Origin: Peribacillus asahii
Lineage (GTDB): Bacteria > Bacillota > Bacilli > Bacillales > DSM-1321
Assembly: GCF_004006295.1 (NCBI RefSeq)
Contig: NZ_CP026095.1
Span: 392,501 to 456,500, forward strand
Reading direction: 5' to 3'
DNA: 64,000 nucleotides
In this document: piece after piece, positions 42,444-51,692 of the stretch
Layout of the letters: every line of letters starts with the position of its first letter
Numbering within the stretch: position 1 is the first letter of the stretch
The notes under the pieces: model-generated
Seen by the model: the letters and a program-made list of their open reading frames with translations, nothing else
The model's database searches: none
Told to the model about the DNA's origin: nothing
Program-made: the position numbers and the translations under genes

Positions 42444-44345
42444 GTGAATAAGTTGTCAAATAATTCGAAAGAGAGTAAATTTGTACCTTATGTACCCGCA
42501 TCTAAATCTCTTCCAGAATTAACGGTTACGGCTATTGTTCTTGGGATTATTCTTGCGATTGTATTTGGTGCAGCGAATGCCTACTTAGGTTTGCTTATTG
42601 GTTTAACTGTATCTGCTTCGATTCCCGCAGCAGTTATTTCGATGGCGATTTTAAGAGGGATTTTTCGTAGAAAATCAATTTTAGAAAATAATATCGTACA
42701 AACGATGACAACTGCTGGGGAAGCAGTTGCTGCCGGTGCTGTATTTACTATTCCGGCACTATTCTTGTGGGATATGGAGATTACGCAAGGGTTTATTATT
42801 TTCATTGTATTAACCGGAGGGTTTTTAGGCGTCTTTATGATGGTGCCTCTTCGTCAGCTTTTAATTGTAAGAGAGCATGAAACATTACCTTATCCTGAAG
42901 GGACAGCGTGTGCTGAAGTATTGAAATCAGGTGAAAAGGGTGGAACGAGTGCTAAATTAATTGGGATCGGTTTAGTAATCGGCGGGGTTATTAAAGCGCT
43001 TGGCGATGGATTTAAACTGTTTAAAACAGAAGTGGAAACAGGGATTACGAATTTTAAAAATGCAGTAGTAGGACTCGATGCCTTTCCGGCTCTTTTAGGA
43101 GTAGGCTATATTATTGGTCCTCGTGTTGCGGGACAAATGCTTGGTGGCGGATTGCTTGCTTGGATTGTCATTATACCGATGATTAGTTTCTTTGGAGGTA
43201 GTAGTGCGATCGCTATTTTCCCTTCTGATGTACCAATTGGTGAATTAGATGCATGGGGGATTTGGGATTCCTATATCCGCTATATCGGGGCCGGAGCTGT
43301 AGCAACGGGTGGATTAATTACGCTTGTTAAAACGTTACCGATTCTATTTAGTTCTTTGTTTGCTACTGCGAAAAGTTTACAAGCTAATAAAGGAAAATTG
43401 ACAGCAGGTCCTCTTCGTACGGAACAAGATATGCCAGCAAAATATGTTTGGTTGGGAACAATTATTGTCATTTTAGTTATTGCTTTTAGCCCTCTAACAG
43501 ATGTAGGGATTATTGGGGCAGTTGCCATTGCTATTTTTGGATTTTTATTTGTAACGGTTGCTTCTCGAGTTGTTGGGGTTGTTGGGAGTTCATCTTCTCC
43601 TGTATCTGGAATGACCATCGCTACTTTATTAATTGTTGCTGTTACATATAAAGCAACTGGTTTTACGGGGACAAGTGGTATGATCGCTGCCATTACAGTT
43701 GCAGCTATCATCTGTACAGCACTTGCGGTAGCGGGGGATATCTCACAAGATTTAAAGACAGGTTATATTGTAGGTGGAACGCCATGGAAACAGCAAATCG
43801 CTATGATGATTGGAGTTTTGGCTTCTGCTTCTGTTATTGGGTTTATTTTAATTCTTATGGATAGAGCCTACACGATGGGTTCTGCAGCACTTCCTGCACC
43901 GAAGGCAGCCCTTATGAAAATCTTGGCTGAAGGTGTTCTTGGTGGAGACTTACCATGGACGTTAATCTTTATTGGTGCAGCTATTGCGATTACATTAGAA
44001 TTTTGCGGGTTAAATTCATTAGTTGTAGCAGTTGGTATCTACTTGCCAGTTCATACGAGTGCGCCGATTATGATTGGTGGATTTGTCCGTTACTTTGTTG
44101 AACGTCGTGCGAAAACAGAAGAAGTACGTAAAGAACGTGTAGATAGAGGAACATTATTTGCTTCAGGTTTAATTGCTGGAGAATCGTTAGTTGGTGTTCT
44201 GATTGCAATTTTAATTGCGTTTGGTCTTCAAATGCCGGATGCCGTTGTGATTGCAAGTGATTTATTCCCATTCTTATTATTCCTTGTGCTCGCCGGAGTG
44301 CTTTGGTATATATCGAATAAAGGGAAAAAACGAAATGTTTCATAA
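42444..44345 (+). CDS. OPT-family oligopeptide transporter
   Basis: This is a 633-residue membrane protein with about fourteen or more hydrophobic helices. Characteristic OPT stretches are LPELTVTAIVLGIILAIVFG, ENNIVQTMTTAGEAVAAGA, LPYPEGTACAEVLKSGEKGG and GDISQDLKTGYIVGGTPWKQQ. OPT proteins import small peptides or metal-chelate complexes, and the substrate here is not predictable. The start is GTG 42444 or TTG 42453; both follow AGGAAG. The downstream PqqD-like gene overlaps its end, so they are co-translated. Confidence 0.9.
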   Translation: MNKLSNNSKESKFVPYVPASKSLPELTVTAIVLGIILAIVFGAANAYLGLLIGLTVSASIPAAVISMAILRGIFRRKSILENNIVQTMTTAGEAVAAGAVFTIPALFLWDMEITQGFIIFIVLTGGFLGVFMMVPLRQLLIVREHETLPYPEGTACAEVLKSGEKGGTSAKLIGIGLVIGGVIKALGDGFKLFKTEVETGITNFKNAVVGLDAFPALLGVGYIIGPRVAGQMLGGGLLAWIVIIPMISFFGGSSAIAIFPSDVPIGELDAWGIWDSYIRYIGAGAVATGGLITLVKTLPILFSSLFATAKSLQANKGKLTAGPLRTEQDMPAKYVWLGTIIVILVIAFSPLTDVGIIGAVAIAIFGFLFVTVASRVVGVVGSSSSPVSGMTIATLLIVAVTYKATGFTGTSGMIAAITVAAIICTALAVAGDISQDLKTGYIVGGTPWKQQIAMMIGVLASASVIGFILILMDRAYTMGSAALPAPKAALMKILAEGVLGGDLPWTLIFIGAAIAITLEFCGLNSLVVAVGIYLPVHTSAPIMIGGFVRYFVERRAKTEEVRKERVDRGTLFASGLIAGESLVGVLIAILIAFGLQMPDAVVIASDLFPFLLFLVLAGVLWYISNKGKKRNVS

Positions 44346-44691
44346 GCGCCAATCTGAAAAGAGGAACCTGTTAACAATGGTTCCTCTTTTAAAAGAAAGC
44401 GTTAGCCTAGAACGAGATAATGTTAAAGGGAGTTATTTAATCATTCAGCGGACAAATGCTTTGGAACGATTTTCTATTCGTTTCTTCAAACAGCCTGCTG
44501 TTCGTCGAATTAAGCTTGATCAATTCGGGGCTTTTGTTATTCAGCAAATCGAACAACGTAAAAATGTCCATGATATCTCTGAAGCGATGATTGCTCATTT
44601 TGGAGAAGCGGCTGAACCAGCCCTACCACGCCTAGCTAAATTTCTAGAAATCCTTGAAGTGCAAAATTGGATTACATGGGAGTCACAGTGA
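44335..44691 (+). CDS. PqqD-like small protein
   Basis: The protein has 118 residues from ATG 44335, overlapping the end of the OPT gene by 11 bases after AAAGGGA. Residues about 45-115 (VRRIKLDQFGAFVIQQIEQR, then VHDISEAMIAHFGE, then LAKFLEILEVQNWI) match the PqqD/RRE fold pattern, a winged helix that binds peptide precursors in RiPP synthesis. No radical SAM enzyme or precursor gene is nearby, so a role tied to the peptide transporter is an inference. The longer frame from 44251 only shadows the OPT gene. Confidence 0.75.
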   Translation: MFHKRQSEKRNLLTMVPLLKESVSLERDNVKGSYLIIQRTNALERFSIRFFKQPAVRRIKLDQFGAFVIQQIEQRKNVHDISEAMIAHFGEAAEPALPRLAKFLEILEVQNWITWESQ

Positions 44692-44737
44692 CTTTAGGTG
44701 TTGTGGATAAACTGTGGGTAAATTAAAGAGGATATAC

Positions 44738-44784
44738 ATTCAAACCCTTGTAAGGAGTGCTTTCTGCAAGGGTATTTTTTATTT
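44738..44784 (+). terminator. terminator after the PqqD-like gene
   Basis: ACCCTTG and CAAGGGT form the stem base around a 16-base loop, followed by ATTTTTTATTT. Confidence 0.65.
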
Positions 44785-44921
44785 AAAGAATAGAAGGAGG
44801 AAGTATTCACAAACTAATAATGTGTTCACAGTGACAAAAAAACAATAATATAGTAATATATAAAAACCGACTTAACACATAAGTTTAAAATATATTTTAA
44901 AAATGAAAGGAAATTGTGGAT

Positions 44922-46313
44922 ATGACAGGGTTTGTTTTATTTAACGTTGCTATAATGCTAATATTTATTCTTGTTCTATTTATTATGCAGAGAAAACATA
45001 TTTCGTTTACAAAAAGGGTGTTTACAGGCTTAGGAATTGGGGTTATTTACGGATTTATTCTTCAATATTTCACTGAACCTGATTCAGAAGCGCTGCTTAC
45101 GACCGTTGATTGGTTCAATCTTGTCGGTAGCGGTTATGTGAAGTTTTTACAAATGATTGTTATGCCGCTTGTATTTATTTCGATTTTATCGGCGTTTACA
45201 AAATTAAAACTGACTAACAATATTGGAAAGATTAGTTCGTTGATTCTTGCAATTTTAATTGGAACAACAGCGGTTGCAGCTGCTGTAGGAATTACAGCTA
45301 CGTTTGCTTTTGATTTAGAAGCTGTTCAAATTGAACAAGGTGAAGCAGAAAATGTACGAGGCGTAGAGCTTGAAGAGAAATATGGTACGACTGTGGAAGG
45401 GAAAACGATGCCGCAGCAAATTCTTGAACTCATTCCGGCGAATCCATTTTTGGATTTAACAGGAGCTCGTCCAACATCGACTATTTCAGTTGTGATTTTC
45501 GCTGCCTTCCTAGGCTTTGCTTACCTTGGTGTGAGAAGAAAACAACCGGAACAAGCGGAGTTATTTGCTAAAATTGTCGAGGCATTTTATTCGATTATTA
45601 TGAGAGTCGTGACATTAATTTTACGATTAACTCCATACGGAATTTTAGCGATTATGACTAAAACGGTGGCAACAAGTAACCTTGATGCAATCGTTAAACT
45701 AGGTAAATTCGTTGTTGCTTCTTATGCGGCTTTACTTGTGATGTTCCTCATCCACTTGATTTTACTAGCCATCGGTGGGTTAAGCCCGATGAAGTACTTG
45801 AAGAAAGCTTTCCCAGTTCTTGTGTTTGCTTTTACTTCTAGAACAAGTGCAGGAGCACTGCCAATGAACATTAAAACACAGAAACAAATGGGTGTTTCAG
45901 ATGGGATTGCGAACTTCTCAGGATCATTTGGTTTGTCTATTGGACAAAATGGCTGTGCGGGTATTTATCCAGCGATGCTTGCTATTATGGTTGCTCCGAC
46001 TGTTGGAATCGATCCGTTCACACCATCGTTTATTGCGACCGTCATTGTAGTCGTTGCCATTAGTTCATTTGGTGTTGCAGGCGTTGGTGGAGGGGCAACT
46101 TTTGCAGCTCTTCTCGTACTATCGGCATTAAACTTACCTGTTGCTTTAGCTGGCTTATTAATTTCGGTGGAACCGCTAATTGATATGGGACGCACTGCTT
46201 TGAATGTCAGCGGAAGTATGACATCAGGTGTACTGACTAGTCGCATAACTGGCGATTTAGATAAGGAAAAATATAATTCTGAAGCGGAAGCATTAGAAGC
46301 AGATATTATTTGA
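44922..46313 (+). CDS. tcyP: L-cystine symporter TcyP
   Basis: TcyP takes up cystine by sodium or proton symport (DAACS family). From ATG 44922 the protein has 463 residues, the same length as the B. subtilis protein as I remember it; GTG 44916 is possible. Family segments are MQRKHISFTKRVFTGLGIG, GYVKFLQMIVMPLVFISI, the serine-rich FTSRTSAGALP and the final LISVEPLIDMGRTALNVSG. In B. subtilis tcyP is under CymR sulfur control; no CymR site was searched for here. Confidence 0.94.
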   Translation: MTGFVLFNVAIMLIFILVLFIMQRKHISFTKRVFTGLGIGVIYGFILQYFTEPDSEALLTTVDWFNLVGSGYVKFLQMIVMPLVFISILSAFTKLKLTNNIGKISSLILAILIGTTAVAAAVGITATFAFDLEAVQIEQGEAENVRGVELEEKYGTTVEGKTMPQQILELIPANPFLDLTGARPTSTISVVIFAAFLGFAYLGVRRKQPEQAELFAKIVEAFYSIIMRVVTLILRLTPYGILAIMTKTVATSNLDAIVKLGKFVVASYAALLVMFLIHLILLAIGGLSPMKYLKKAFPVLVFAFTSRTSAGALPMNIKTQKQMGVSDGIANFSGSFGLSIGQNGCAGIYPAMLAIMVAPTVGIDPFTPSFIATVIVVVAISSFGVAGVGGGATFAALLVLSALNLPVALAGLLISVEPLIDMGRTALNVSGSMTSGVLTSRITGDLDKEKYNSEAEALEADII

Positions 46314-46320
46314 ATTTGGG

Positions 46321-46350
46321 AGAACTTGGATTAAATCCAAGTTCTTTTAG
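46321..46350 (+). terminator. terminator after tcyP
   Basis: AGAACTTGGA (46321-46330) pairs with TCCAAGTTCT (46336-46345), followed by TTT. Confidence 0.8.
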
Positions 46351-46402
46351 AGGTCCTACCACATCGCTAGCAAGCTAAGGTGAATTTGTACTCAAAATGA
46401 AG

Positions 46403-46452
46403 AAAATGCTACTTTTTCTGTAGAATTATATAGAAAGGGTAGCATTTTTTTA
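46403..46452. terminator. second, bidirectional terminator between tcyP and the Crp-type gene
   Basis: AAAATGCTACTTTTTCT pairs with AGAAAGGGTAGCATTTT and has T-runs on both strands, so it also ends the convergent regulator gene. Confidence 0.75.
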
Positions 46453-47118
46453 TTGTTTTTGAGATGAGGATAGTATGAGCATGTCCAAGTTTGGCAAATT
46501 TTTTATATCAGAGCGTTGGATTTCTCTAATCTTATTTATATCAATAATATCAATTGTTTGACTAGAGAGTTTGATTATATCGTTTTTAACCCATTTTTGG
46601 ATAATTTTATTTACGGTAATGCGGGACGTACCAACGTAACGGGCAAATGCTGTTTGATTAATAGCAAACTTACCGTTTTCGTTAACAAGCTTTAATAAGT
46701 AGTGTGCCATTTGCTGTTCAATAGGGCTATCAAGCAAAGTAATTATTTCTGCCAATAATCTAAATTTATAAATTAGGGAATTTGTAAATATGGTTGCTGC
46801 ATTTGGGTGCTCTTTACATACTTTTAGTAATGCTTCATCGGAGAAATAATACAAAACAGAAGGGGAGGCTGTAATAGCGGTAGTGGAATAGGGTTCGTTA
46901 TTAATTCCATTTTCCCCAAATAACATACCTTCCGGAACATAATTAACAGTACGCTCTTCTCCTTTATCGGATAGAATAGTAATTTGTATTTCTCCATTGC
47001 TTAAGTAATAAAACCCTTTTCCGTCCTCTCCCTGGTGATAAATAACTGTATTTTCTTTCACCTTAATCAATTGTCCATATGTCAAAAATGGACTCCATGT
47101 ATAACGAAGATTTAACAT
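46450..47118 (-). CDS. Crp/Fnr-family regulator, copy 1 (type A)
   Basis: This 222-residue protein has an N-terminal cyclic-nucleotide-binding-like beta barrel (YHQGEDGKGFYYLSNGEIQI, then YVPEGMLFGENGI) and a C-terminal Crp helix-turn-helix (INQTAFARYVGTSRITVNKI, recognition helix near residue 175). The Fnr iron-sulfur cysteines are absent. The start NLRYTWSPFLTYGQ makes it a closer relative of copy 4 (LRYQWKPYLIYGQ) than of copies 2 and 3. It is the last of four tandem minus-strand copies. Effector unknown; members of this type often control alternative respiration or aromatic breakdown. Confidence 0.85.
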   Translation of the reverse strand: MLNLRYTWSPFLTYGQLIKVKENTVIYHQGEDGKGFYYLSNGEIQITILSDKGEERTVNYVPEGMLFGENGINNEPYSTTAITASPSVLYYFSDEALLKVCKEHPNAATIFTNSLIYKFRLLAEIITLLDSPIEQQMAHYLLKLVNENGKFAINQTAFARYVGTSRITVNKIIQKWVKNDIIKLSSQTIDIIDINKIREIQRSDIKNLPNLDMLILSSSQKQ

Positions 47119-47189
47119 TCTATCACCATTCCTGATAAATAATATGTTTTTTCTTAAAGGTATATTTATTAGATTTAAAGCACCATCTT

Positions 47190-47819
47190 CTATGAATTAA
47201 TAACATAGTTTTTTAACAGATCGGGATCTTTAATTAAAAGCTTTCGACTTTGTATTTCGATTAAATTTTCTTCCTGCCATTGTTTTAATATTTTATATAT
47301 AGTTATCCGTGTCAAGCCTGTACACATTACGAGATCTTTTTGGGTTAGATGAACTTCATAATCTTTAAAATCATAACAAATATTTAGAAGTATCAAGGCA
47401 ATTTGACTCTCTGCAGAGTGAGAATTCAAATTAATTAGCCCAGCAAGCCCGTGTATTTTTTGTATTACTGTTTTTGTAAAAAGTTTTAAAAACTTTGGTT
47501 GTAACCTTATGAGTTCTTTAAACTTCTTATAAGGAAAGTAATAGAGTATGGAGTCTTTCGCTGTTACAGCCGTTGTAAAGTGAACTTGTTGATCCATGGT
47601 TTGAACACCTAATAGTTGACCAGGAACGACAATGTTTAACATACGGTCTTTTTCCTTTGTTGTTGAGGTACTAACTTTAATTAAGCCCTTATGAACATAA
47701 TAAAAACCATCTCCAATAGTATCTTGTTTATATACCACTGTTTTTTCCTTGAAAAATTGTCTGATTCCAAATTCTAAATAATTTTCCCAATTTATGTAAG
47801 TGTATTGGAAAATAATCAT
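47190..47819 (-). CDS. Crp/Fnr-family regulator, copy 2 (type B)
   Basis: The protein has 209 residues from ATG 47819, which follows AGGAGTG; the frame could start at 47849 but without a ribosome site. The sensor barrel shows YKQDTIGDGFYYVHKGLIKV and VPGQLLGVQTMDQQ, with only a partial phosphate-binding cassette. The HTH is LTQKDLVMCTGLTRITIYKI followed by LKQWQEENLI. It pairs with copy 3 in sequence (GLTRITIYKI in both). Effector unknown. Confidence 0.83.
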   Translation of the reverse strand: MIIFQYTYINWENYLEFGIRQFFKEKTVVYKQDTIGDGFYYVHKGLIKVSTSTTKEKDRMLNIVVPGQLLGVQTMDQQVHFTTAVTAKDSILYYFPYKKFKELIRLQPKFLKLFTKTVIQKIHGLAGLINLNSHSAESQIALILLNICYDFKDYEVHLTQKDLVMCTGLTRITIYKILKQWQEENLIEIQSRKLLIKDPDLLKNYVINS

Positions 47820-47997
47820 AGTAATCACTCCTAGAATAGTAATTTTCAATGAATAGTTTTTGATGGAATCTTGAAAATATTATCAATGCCCCTAGTAGTA
47901 GCATTAGTTTTAAATAGCATGCAAGTAAATGATTATGAAATGGACTAGTAAAATTGTATTTCTAATTTAGATATACGATGTAATTATTTGGTGATTT

Positions 47998-48633
47998 CTA
48001 TTGTGTGTATTTATTTAGGATATCAGGCCTGAGGATGATAAACCTTCCTCTATTAACATCAATCAATTGATCATATTTCCATTTCTTAATAATTTTATAA
48101 ATAGTGATTCGAGTCAAACCTGTATAATCAGCCAATTCCTGTTGAGTAAGGCAGATTTCATTCGTTTGTAAGGAAACCATCAGCTGAAGAAGTGAAAAAG
48201 CTACTTGGTGTTCAGATGTAACCGTTTTCAAATTTATTCCGTCCAATAACGTTTGTACTTTTTGAATAGCTGAGTTAGCAAAAAGAAGAACGAAATCAGG
48301 GTACTTTTTCATTAAATCCTTGTATTTATCAAATGAAAAATAATAGACGACTGAGTCTTTCATGGCTATGGCCGAAGAAAAGTAAGGTATTTGGTCGATT
48401 GCTTGCTCACCAATCAAGAATCCTGATCCTTTAATATCTAGAATTCTTTCTCCTCTCTCTGAAGTAGGCTTTATAATTTTGATTAGTCCTTTACTTATAT
48501 AATAAAAACCTTTTCCCTTATCACCTTGCTTATATAGAATTGATTTTCTTTTTAGGAAGTGCCTTTCCCCATATTTTAAAAAGGACTCCCAGGAATGTAA
48601 GCTCAAGCTTTTTTGTTGCGGGATGGCATGCAT
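47998..48633 (-). CDS. Crp/Fnr-family regulator, copy 3 (type B)
   Basis: This 211-residue protein has a strong AAGGAGG site on the minus strand. The barrel segment is YKQGDKGKGFYYISKGLIKI and the HTH is LTQQELADYTGLTRITIYKI then IKKWKYDQLI. It is a close paralogue of copy 2. A gap of about 160 bases on each side leaves room for its own promoter. Confidence 0.85.
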   Translation of the reverse strand: MHAIPQQKSLSLHSWESFLKYGERHFLKRKSILYKQGDKGKGFYYISKGLIKIIKPTSERGERILDIKGSGFLIGEQAIDQIPYFSSAIAMKDSVVYYFSFDKYKDLMKKYPDFVLLFANSAIQKVQTLLDGINLKTVTSEHQVAFSLLQLMVSLQTNEICLTQQELADYTGLTRITIYKIIKKWKYDQLIDVNRGRFIILRPDILNKYTQ

Positions 48634-48797
48634 CTATATAACCTCCTTAGTCTGTTGTTTCAGAACTGTTATGTAAGATTTAGGGCAATAATAAATAATT
48701 ATTAAATTATAATAAGTTGGATTTTTTGTAACAATATGGATTTTTGGTGGAATATCACGGTATAAAAAGGAATCAGGATTCGATAGAGAAATTTGCT

Positions 48798-49436
48798 TTA
48801 AAAAGATACTATGGAATCATTCTTAAAAATAGATTCAATTTGCTTGATATCAAGAAGGTATATGGATCGATTGCCGATGTCAATTAAATCCTTTTTACGC
48901 CACTGTTGCAGGACCCTATAGATACTGGTACGAGAAGCTCCAGTGTATTGGGCTAGAGAAGTTTGACTTATGGGTATTAGGGAACTTCCGTATTTGTTGT
49001 AAAGCTTATGCAGAAAATGTGCCATTTGCAGTTCCACGGAGCTGTTTAATAAGGAGACGGTTTCTGCAAGTAAACGAATCTTTTGAATCAGCGAATTCAT
49101 AAACAGTGTTTCTATATCTCGGTGCTCTTTGCAAATTTTCTGGAAGGTTTCGTTTGAAAAGTAATAAAGGACGGACTTTGTTTCAGTAATGGCAGTTGTC
49201 ATATAGGGCTTTTCTACAATTCCCTGCTCACCAACCAGAAAACCTTCAGGAATATAGTCGACGATTCTCTCAAATCCTTGATTAGAAAGAGTTTTAATGT
49301 TTATATTACCTTCAGCTAAATAATAAAAACCTTTTCCACGCTCCCCTTGCTGATATAATAGGTGATTTTTTTTAAGGTCACGCTTTTGACCATAGATTAG
49401 ATAAGGTTTCCATTGATATCGAAGTAGGTATTCCAT
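48798..49436 (-). CDS. Crp/Fnr-family regulator, copy 4 (type A), divergent from the catabolic cluster
   Basis: This 212-residue protein is nearest the catabolic genes and shares the divergent promoter region with the ThDP enzyme gene. The barrel segment is YQQGERGKGFYYLAEGNINI and VGEQGIVEKPYMTTAI; the HTH is ISQTSLAQYTGASRTSIYRV. No Fnr-type cysteine set is present. AAAGGGTGAAGAA precedes the ATG. It is the best candidate for the local regulator of the pathway. Confidence 0.85.
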   Translation of the reverse strand: MEYLLRYQWKPYLIYGQKRDLKKNHLLYQQGERGKGFYYLAEGNINIKTLSNQGFERIVDYIPEGFLVGEQGIVEKPYMTTAITETKSVLYYFSNETFQKICKEHRDIETLFMNSLIQKIRLLAETVSLLNSSVELQMAHFLHKLYNKYGSSLIPISQTSLAQYTGASRTSIYRVLQQWRKKDLIDIGNRSIYLLDIKQIESIFKNDSIVSF

Positions 49437-49937
49437 TTCTTCACCCTTTCGAAAGAAAATTAAGGAAAATGATTGATGTAATTAACAGAAAATATAGAAT
49501 AATAATGAGAAATTATATTGTATTTTAATTTTTTTTTCAAGAACGTATTTTATCATAGCAAAAAATTCCGGATATTGGAAATCTATAAATCTTGGACATA
49601 CTGATACTTTTATTCTAAAAAAGGGCATGATCAGTATGGGAAATCAAAATTCGTTCAAATGGGAACACCGGCGACTCACAGGTGCATATTCAAAATTTAA
49701 TTTTTAAAAGAGGTTGAACGCTTAAAGTAGACTTTTACTTAAGGGCTCAGCCTCTCTTTCATTTAGATAAAGATCAATAATAAAGTGCACAATGAGGCGG
49801 AATAACTTTTTTGAATATTTGTTAACCATGCAATATATTTAATCACTAACTCACTTTAAAATGAAGGTGTAAAAAGATAGATAAGTTGTAAGGTAATAGA
49901 AATTTCATTAAGGAACTAATATTAAGGGGGTTTTGTA
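49437..49937. promoter_or_regulatory. 500-base divergent control region
   Basis: The gap between the regulator array and the catabolic cluster contains inverted arms CATACTGAT (49597-49605) and ATCAGTATG (49630-49638), and a terminator-like hairpin at about 49707-49757 (AGAGGTTGAACGC with GGCTCAGCCTCT) that would end a short leader or small RNA. It ends with AAGGGGG, the ribosome site of the ThDP gene. I found no clean TGTGA/TCACA Crp palindrome by eye. Confidence 0.45.
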
Positions 49938-51692
49938 TTGTATACAACTGGCACTGCATTTTTAGAAGCATTACAAGAAGCGGGTGTTTCCTATATCTTT
50001 GCTAATTTAGGGAGTGATCATCCAGCTATCATCGAAAGTTTGGCAGTAGCTAAAAAAGAAAATAAGAAATTACCAACTGTTATCACGTGCCCTCACGAAT
50101 TTGTAGCTTTAAGTGCTGCGCATGGTTACGCCCAAGCGACGGGTGAACCTCAGGCAGTAATGGTTCATGTGGAGTGCGGAACGCAAAACCTAGGGGGAGC
50201 GATCCATAACGCAGCTAAAAGTAGGGTTCCTGTTTTAATTTTTGCTGGTGCATCTCCATACACACAAGAAAATGAGCTAGCCGGAAGCCGGAATGAATTC
50301 ATCCACTGGATTCAAGATGTTTTTGATCAACGCGGCATTGTACGTGGGTATACAAAATATGATAACGAAATTAGAACAGGTGCCAATGTGAAGCAGCTTG
50401 TTTATCGTGCTCTGCAAATTGCGAAAAGCGATCCGATGGGACCAGTTTATTTGATGGGCCCTCGGGAAGCTATGGAAGAGAAGGTTGAACCTGTCACTAT
50501 TAATAGCGAACTTTGGAAACCTATCTCACCAGGGGCAGTTCCGCCGCAAAATATTGCAGAATTAGCTAATGATTTGTTATCAGCCAAAAATCCACTTATT
50601 GTAACATCCTATCTGGGTAGAAATACTGAAGCTGTCGGAGAACTTATCCGTTTAAGTGAATATTTAGCAATTCCTGTTATTGAATCGATACCACATCATA
50701 TGAATTTTCCAGCTAACCACCCAATGCATTGTGGTTCCTATTGGAATACTGCGAAGCAGAACGAATTGCTTGCTGAAGCAGATTTTGTACTTGTATTAGA
50801 TAGTGATGTTCCATGGATACCAACGAAAAACAAGCCGTCGGATGAAACAACTATATATTATATAGACGTCGATCCGTTAAAGGAACAAATGCCTTTGTGG
50901 TATATACCTTCAAAGCGTTTCTTTAAAGCTGACTCATATATAGCTCTTCAGCAGATAAATCAATACCTAGAAGATAATAGCGCAATAGATAAAGACAGGG
51001 TATCGAAGCGCTGGGAAAAATTATCTGATATTCATGATCGACAGAATGAAGAAAAATACCGTATCGAACAAGCAGAGAGCGATGTCATTACACCAGAGTA
51101 TCTGACAGCTTGTGTTAGAGAAGTTATCGATGAAAATACGATTGTTTTGAATGAAGGTATTACAAATTATGGAGTAATTTCTAATCATATTGGAGTAAAT
51201 ACACCAGGCTCTTATTATGGAAGTGGTGCCGGTTCTTTAGGATGGAATGGTGGCGCAGCAATAGGAATGAAATTAGCTAAGCCTGACAAAACGATTGTCA
51301 GTCTCACTGGGGACGGTTCATATTTTTTTAGTATTCCTTCTACTGTGCATTGGATTGCTAAACGATATAACACCCCATTTTTACAGGTCGTCTACAATAA
51401 TTCTGGCTGGAAGGCACCAAAACTTTCAACTTTAGGTGTTCATCCGCATGGTGTTGCCAATGAAACGGAACAGTTTTGGGTGAATTTTGATCCACCATCC
51501 GATTTATCTAAAATCGCTGAGGCCGCCGGTGATGCTCATCCAATAAAGGTAAAACAACGATCAGAACTAAAAGATGCTCTAAAAGAAGGAATGAAACTTG
51601 TTAAAGAGGGTCGTTCTACTGTAATAGATGTTTGCATTCCTCATGTTTATTCAAATGAAAATAAAAAAGTGAAAATGGAAATAGGAAAATGA
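49938..51692 (+). CDS. ThDP-dependent decarboxylase (benzoylformate decarboxylase / acetolactate synthase type)
   Basis: This 584-residue enzyme begins at TTG, 7 bases after AAGGGGG. The N-terminal PYR domain has the ThDP-activating glutamate at residue 54 in PHEFVALSAAHGYAQATG. The C-terminal PP domain has the cofactor motif GDGS (about 458-461) with the closing NN near 488. Its partner genes (aldehyde dehydrogenase and isatin-hydrolase-like cyclase) point to decarboxylation of an arylglyoxylate, possibly isatinate (2-aminophenylglyoxylate), to the aldehyde. That substrate is inference; carboligase activity is the main alternative. Confidence 0.78.
   Translation: MYTTGTAFLEALQEAGVSYIFANLGSDHPAIIESLAVAKKENKKLPTVITCPHEFVALSAAHGYAQATGEPQAVMVHVECGTQNLGGAIHNAAKSRVPVLIFAGASPYTQENELAGSRNEFIHWIQDVFDQRGIVRGYTKYDNEIRTGANVKQLVYRALQIAKSDPMGPVYLMGPREAMEEKVEPVTINSELWKPISPGAVPPQNIAELANDLLSAKNPLIVTSYLGRNTEAVGELIRLSEYLAIPVIESIPHHMNFPANHPMHCGSYWNTAKQNELLAEADFVLVLDSDVPWIPTKNKPSDETTIYYIDVDPLKEQMPLWYIPSKRFFKADSYIALQQINQYLEDNSAIDKDRVSKRWEKLSDIHDRQNEEKYRIEQAESDVITPEYLTACVREVIDENTIVLNEGITNYGVISNHIGVNTPGSYYGSGAGSLGWNGGAAIGMKLAKPDKTIVSLTGDGSYFFSIPSTVHWIAKRYNTPFLQVVYNNSGWKAPKLSTLGVHPHGVANETEQFWVNFDPPSDLSKIAEAAGDAHPIKVKQRSELKDALKEGMKLVKEGRSTVIDVCIPHVYSNENKKVKMEIGK

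Noticed and set aside
43280..43711. 143-codon minus-strand frame inside the OPT gene
   Set aside because: A mirror of a hydrophobic membrane protein, rich in Thr/Ile/Ala; typical shadow frame.
44251..44334. Longer N-terminus of the PqqD-like protein
   Set aside because: These codons are a second reading of the OPT 3' end; the ATG at 44335 has a ribosome site.
49437..49937. Riboswitch or T-box in the divergent region
   Set aside because: No conserved cores such as a T-box, S-box or purine riboswitch pattern were found; only hairpins are present.
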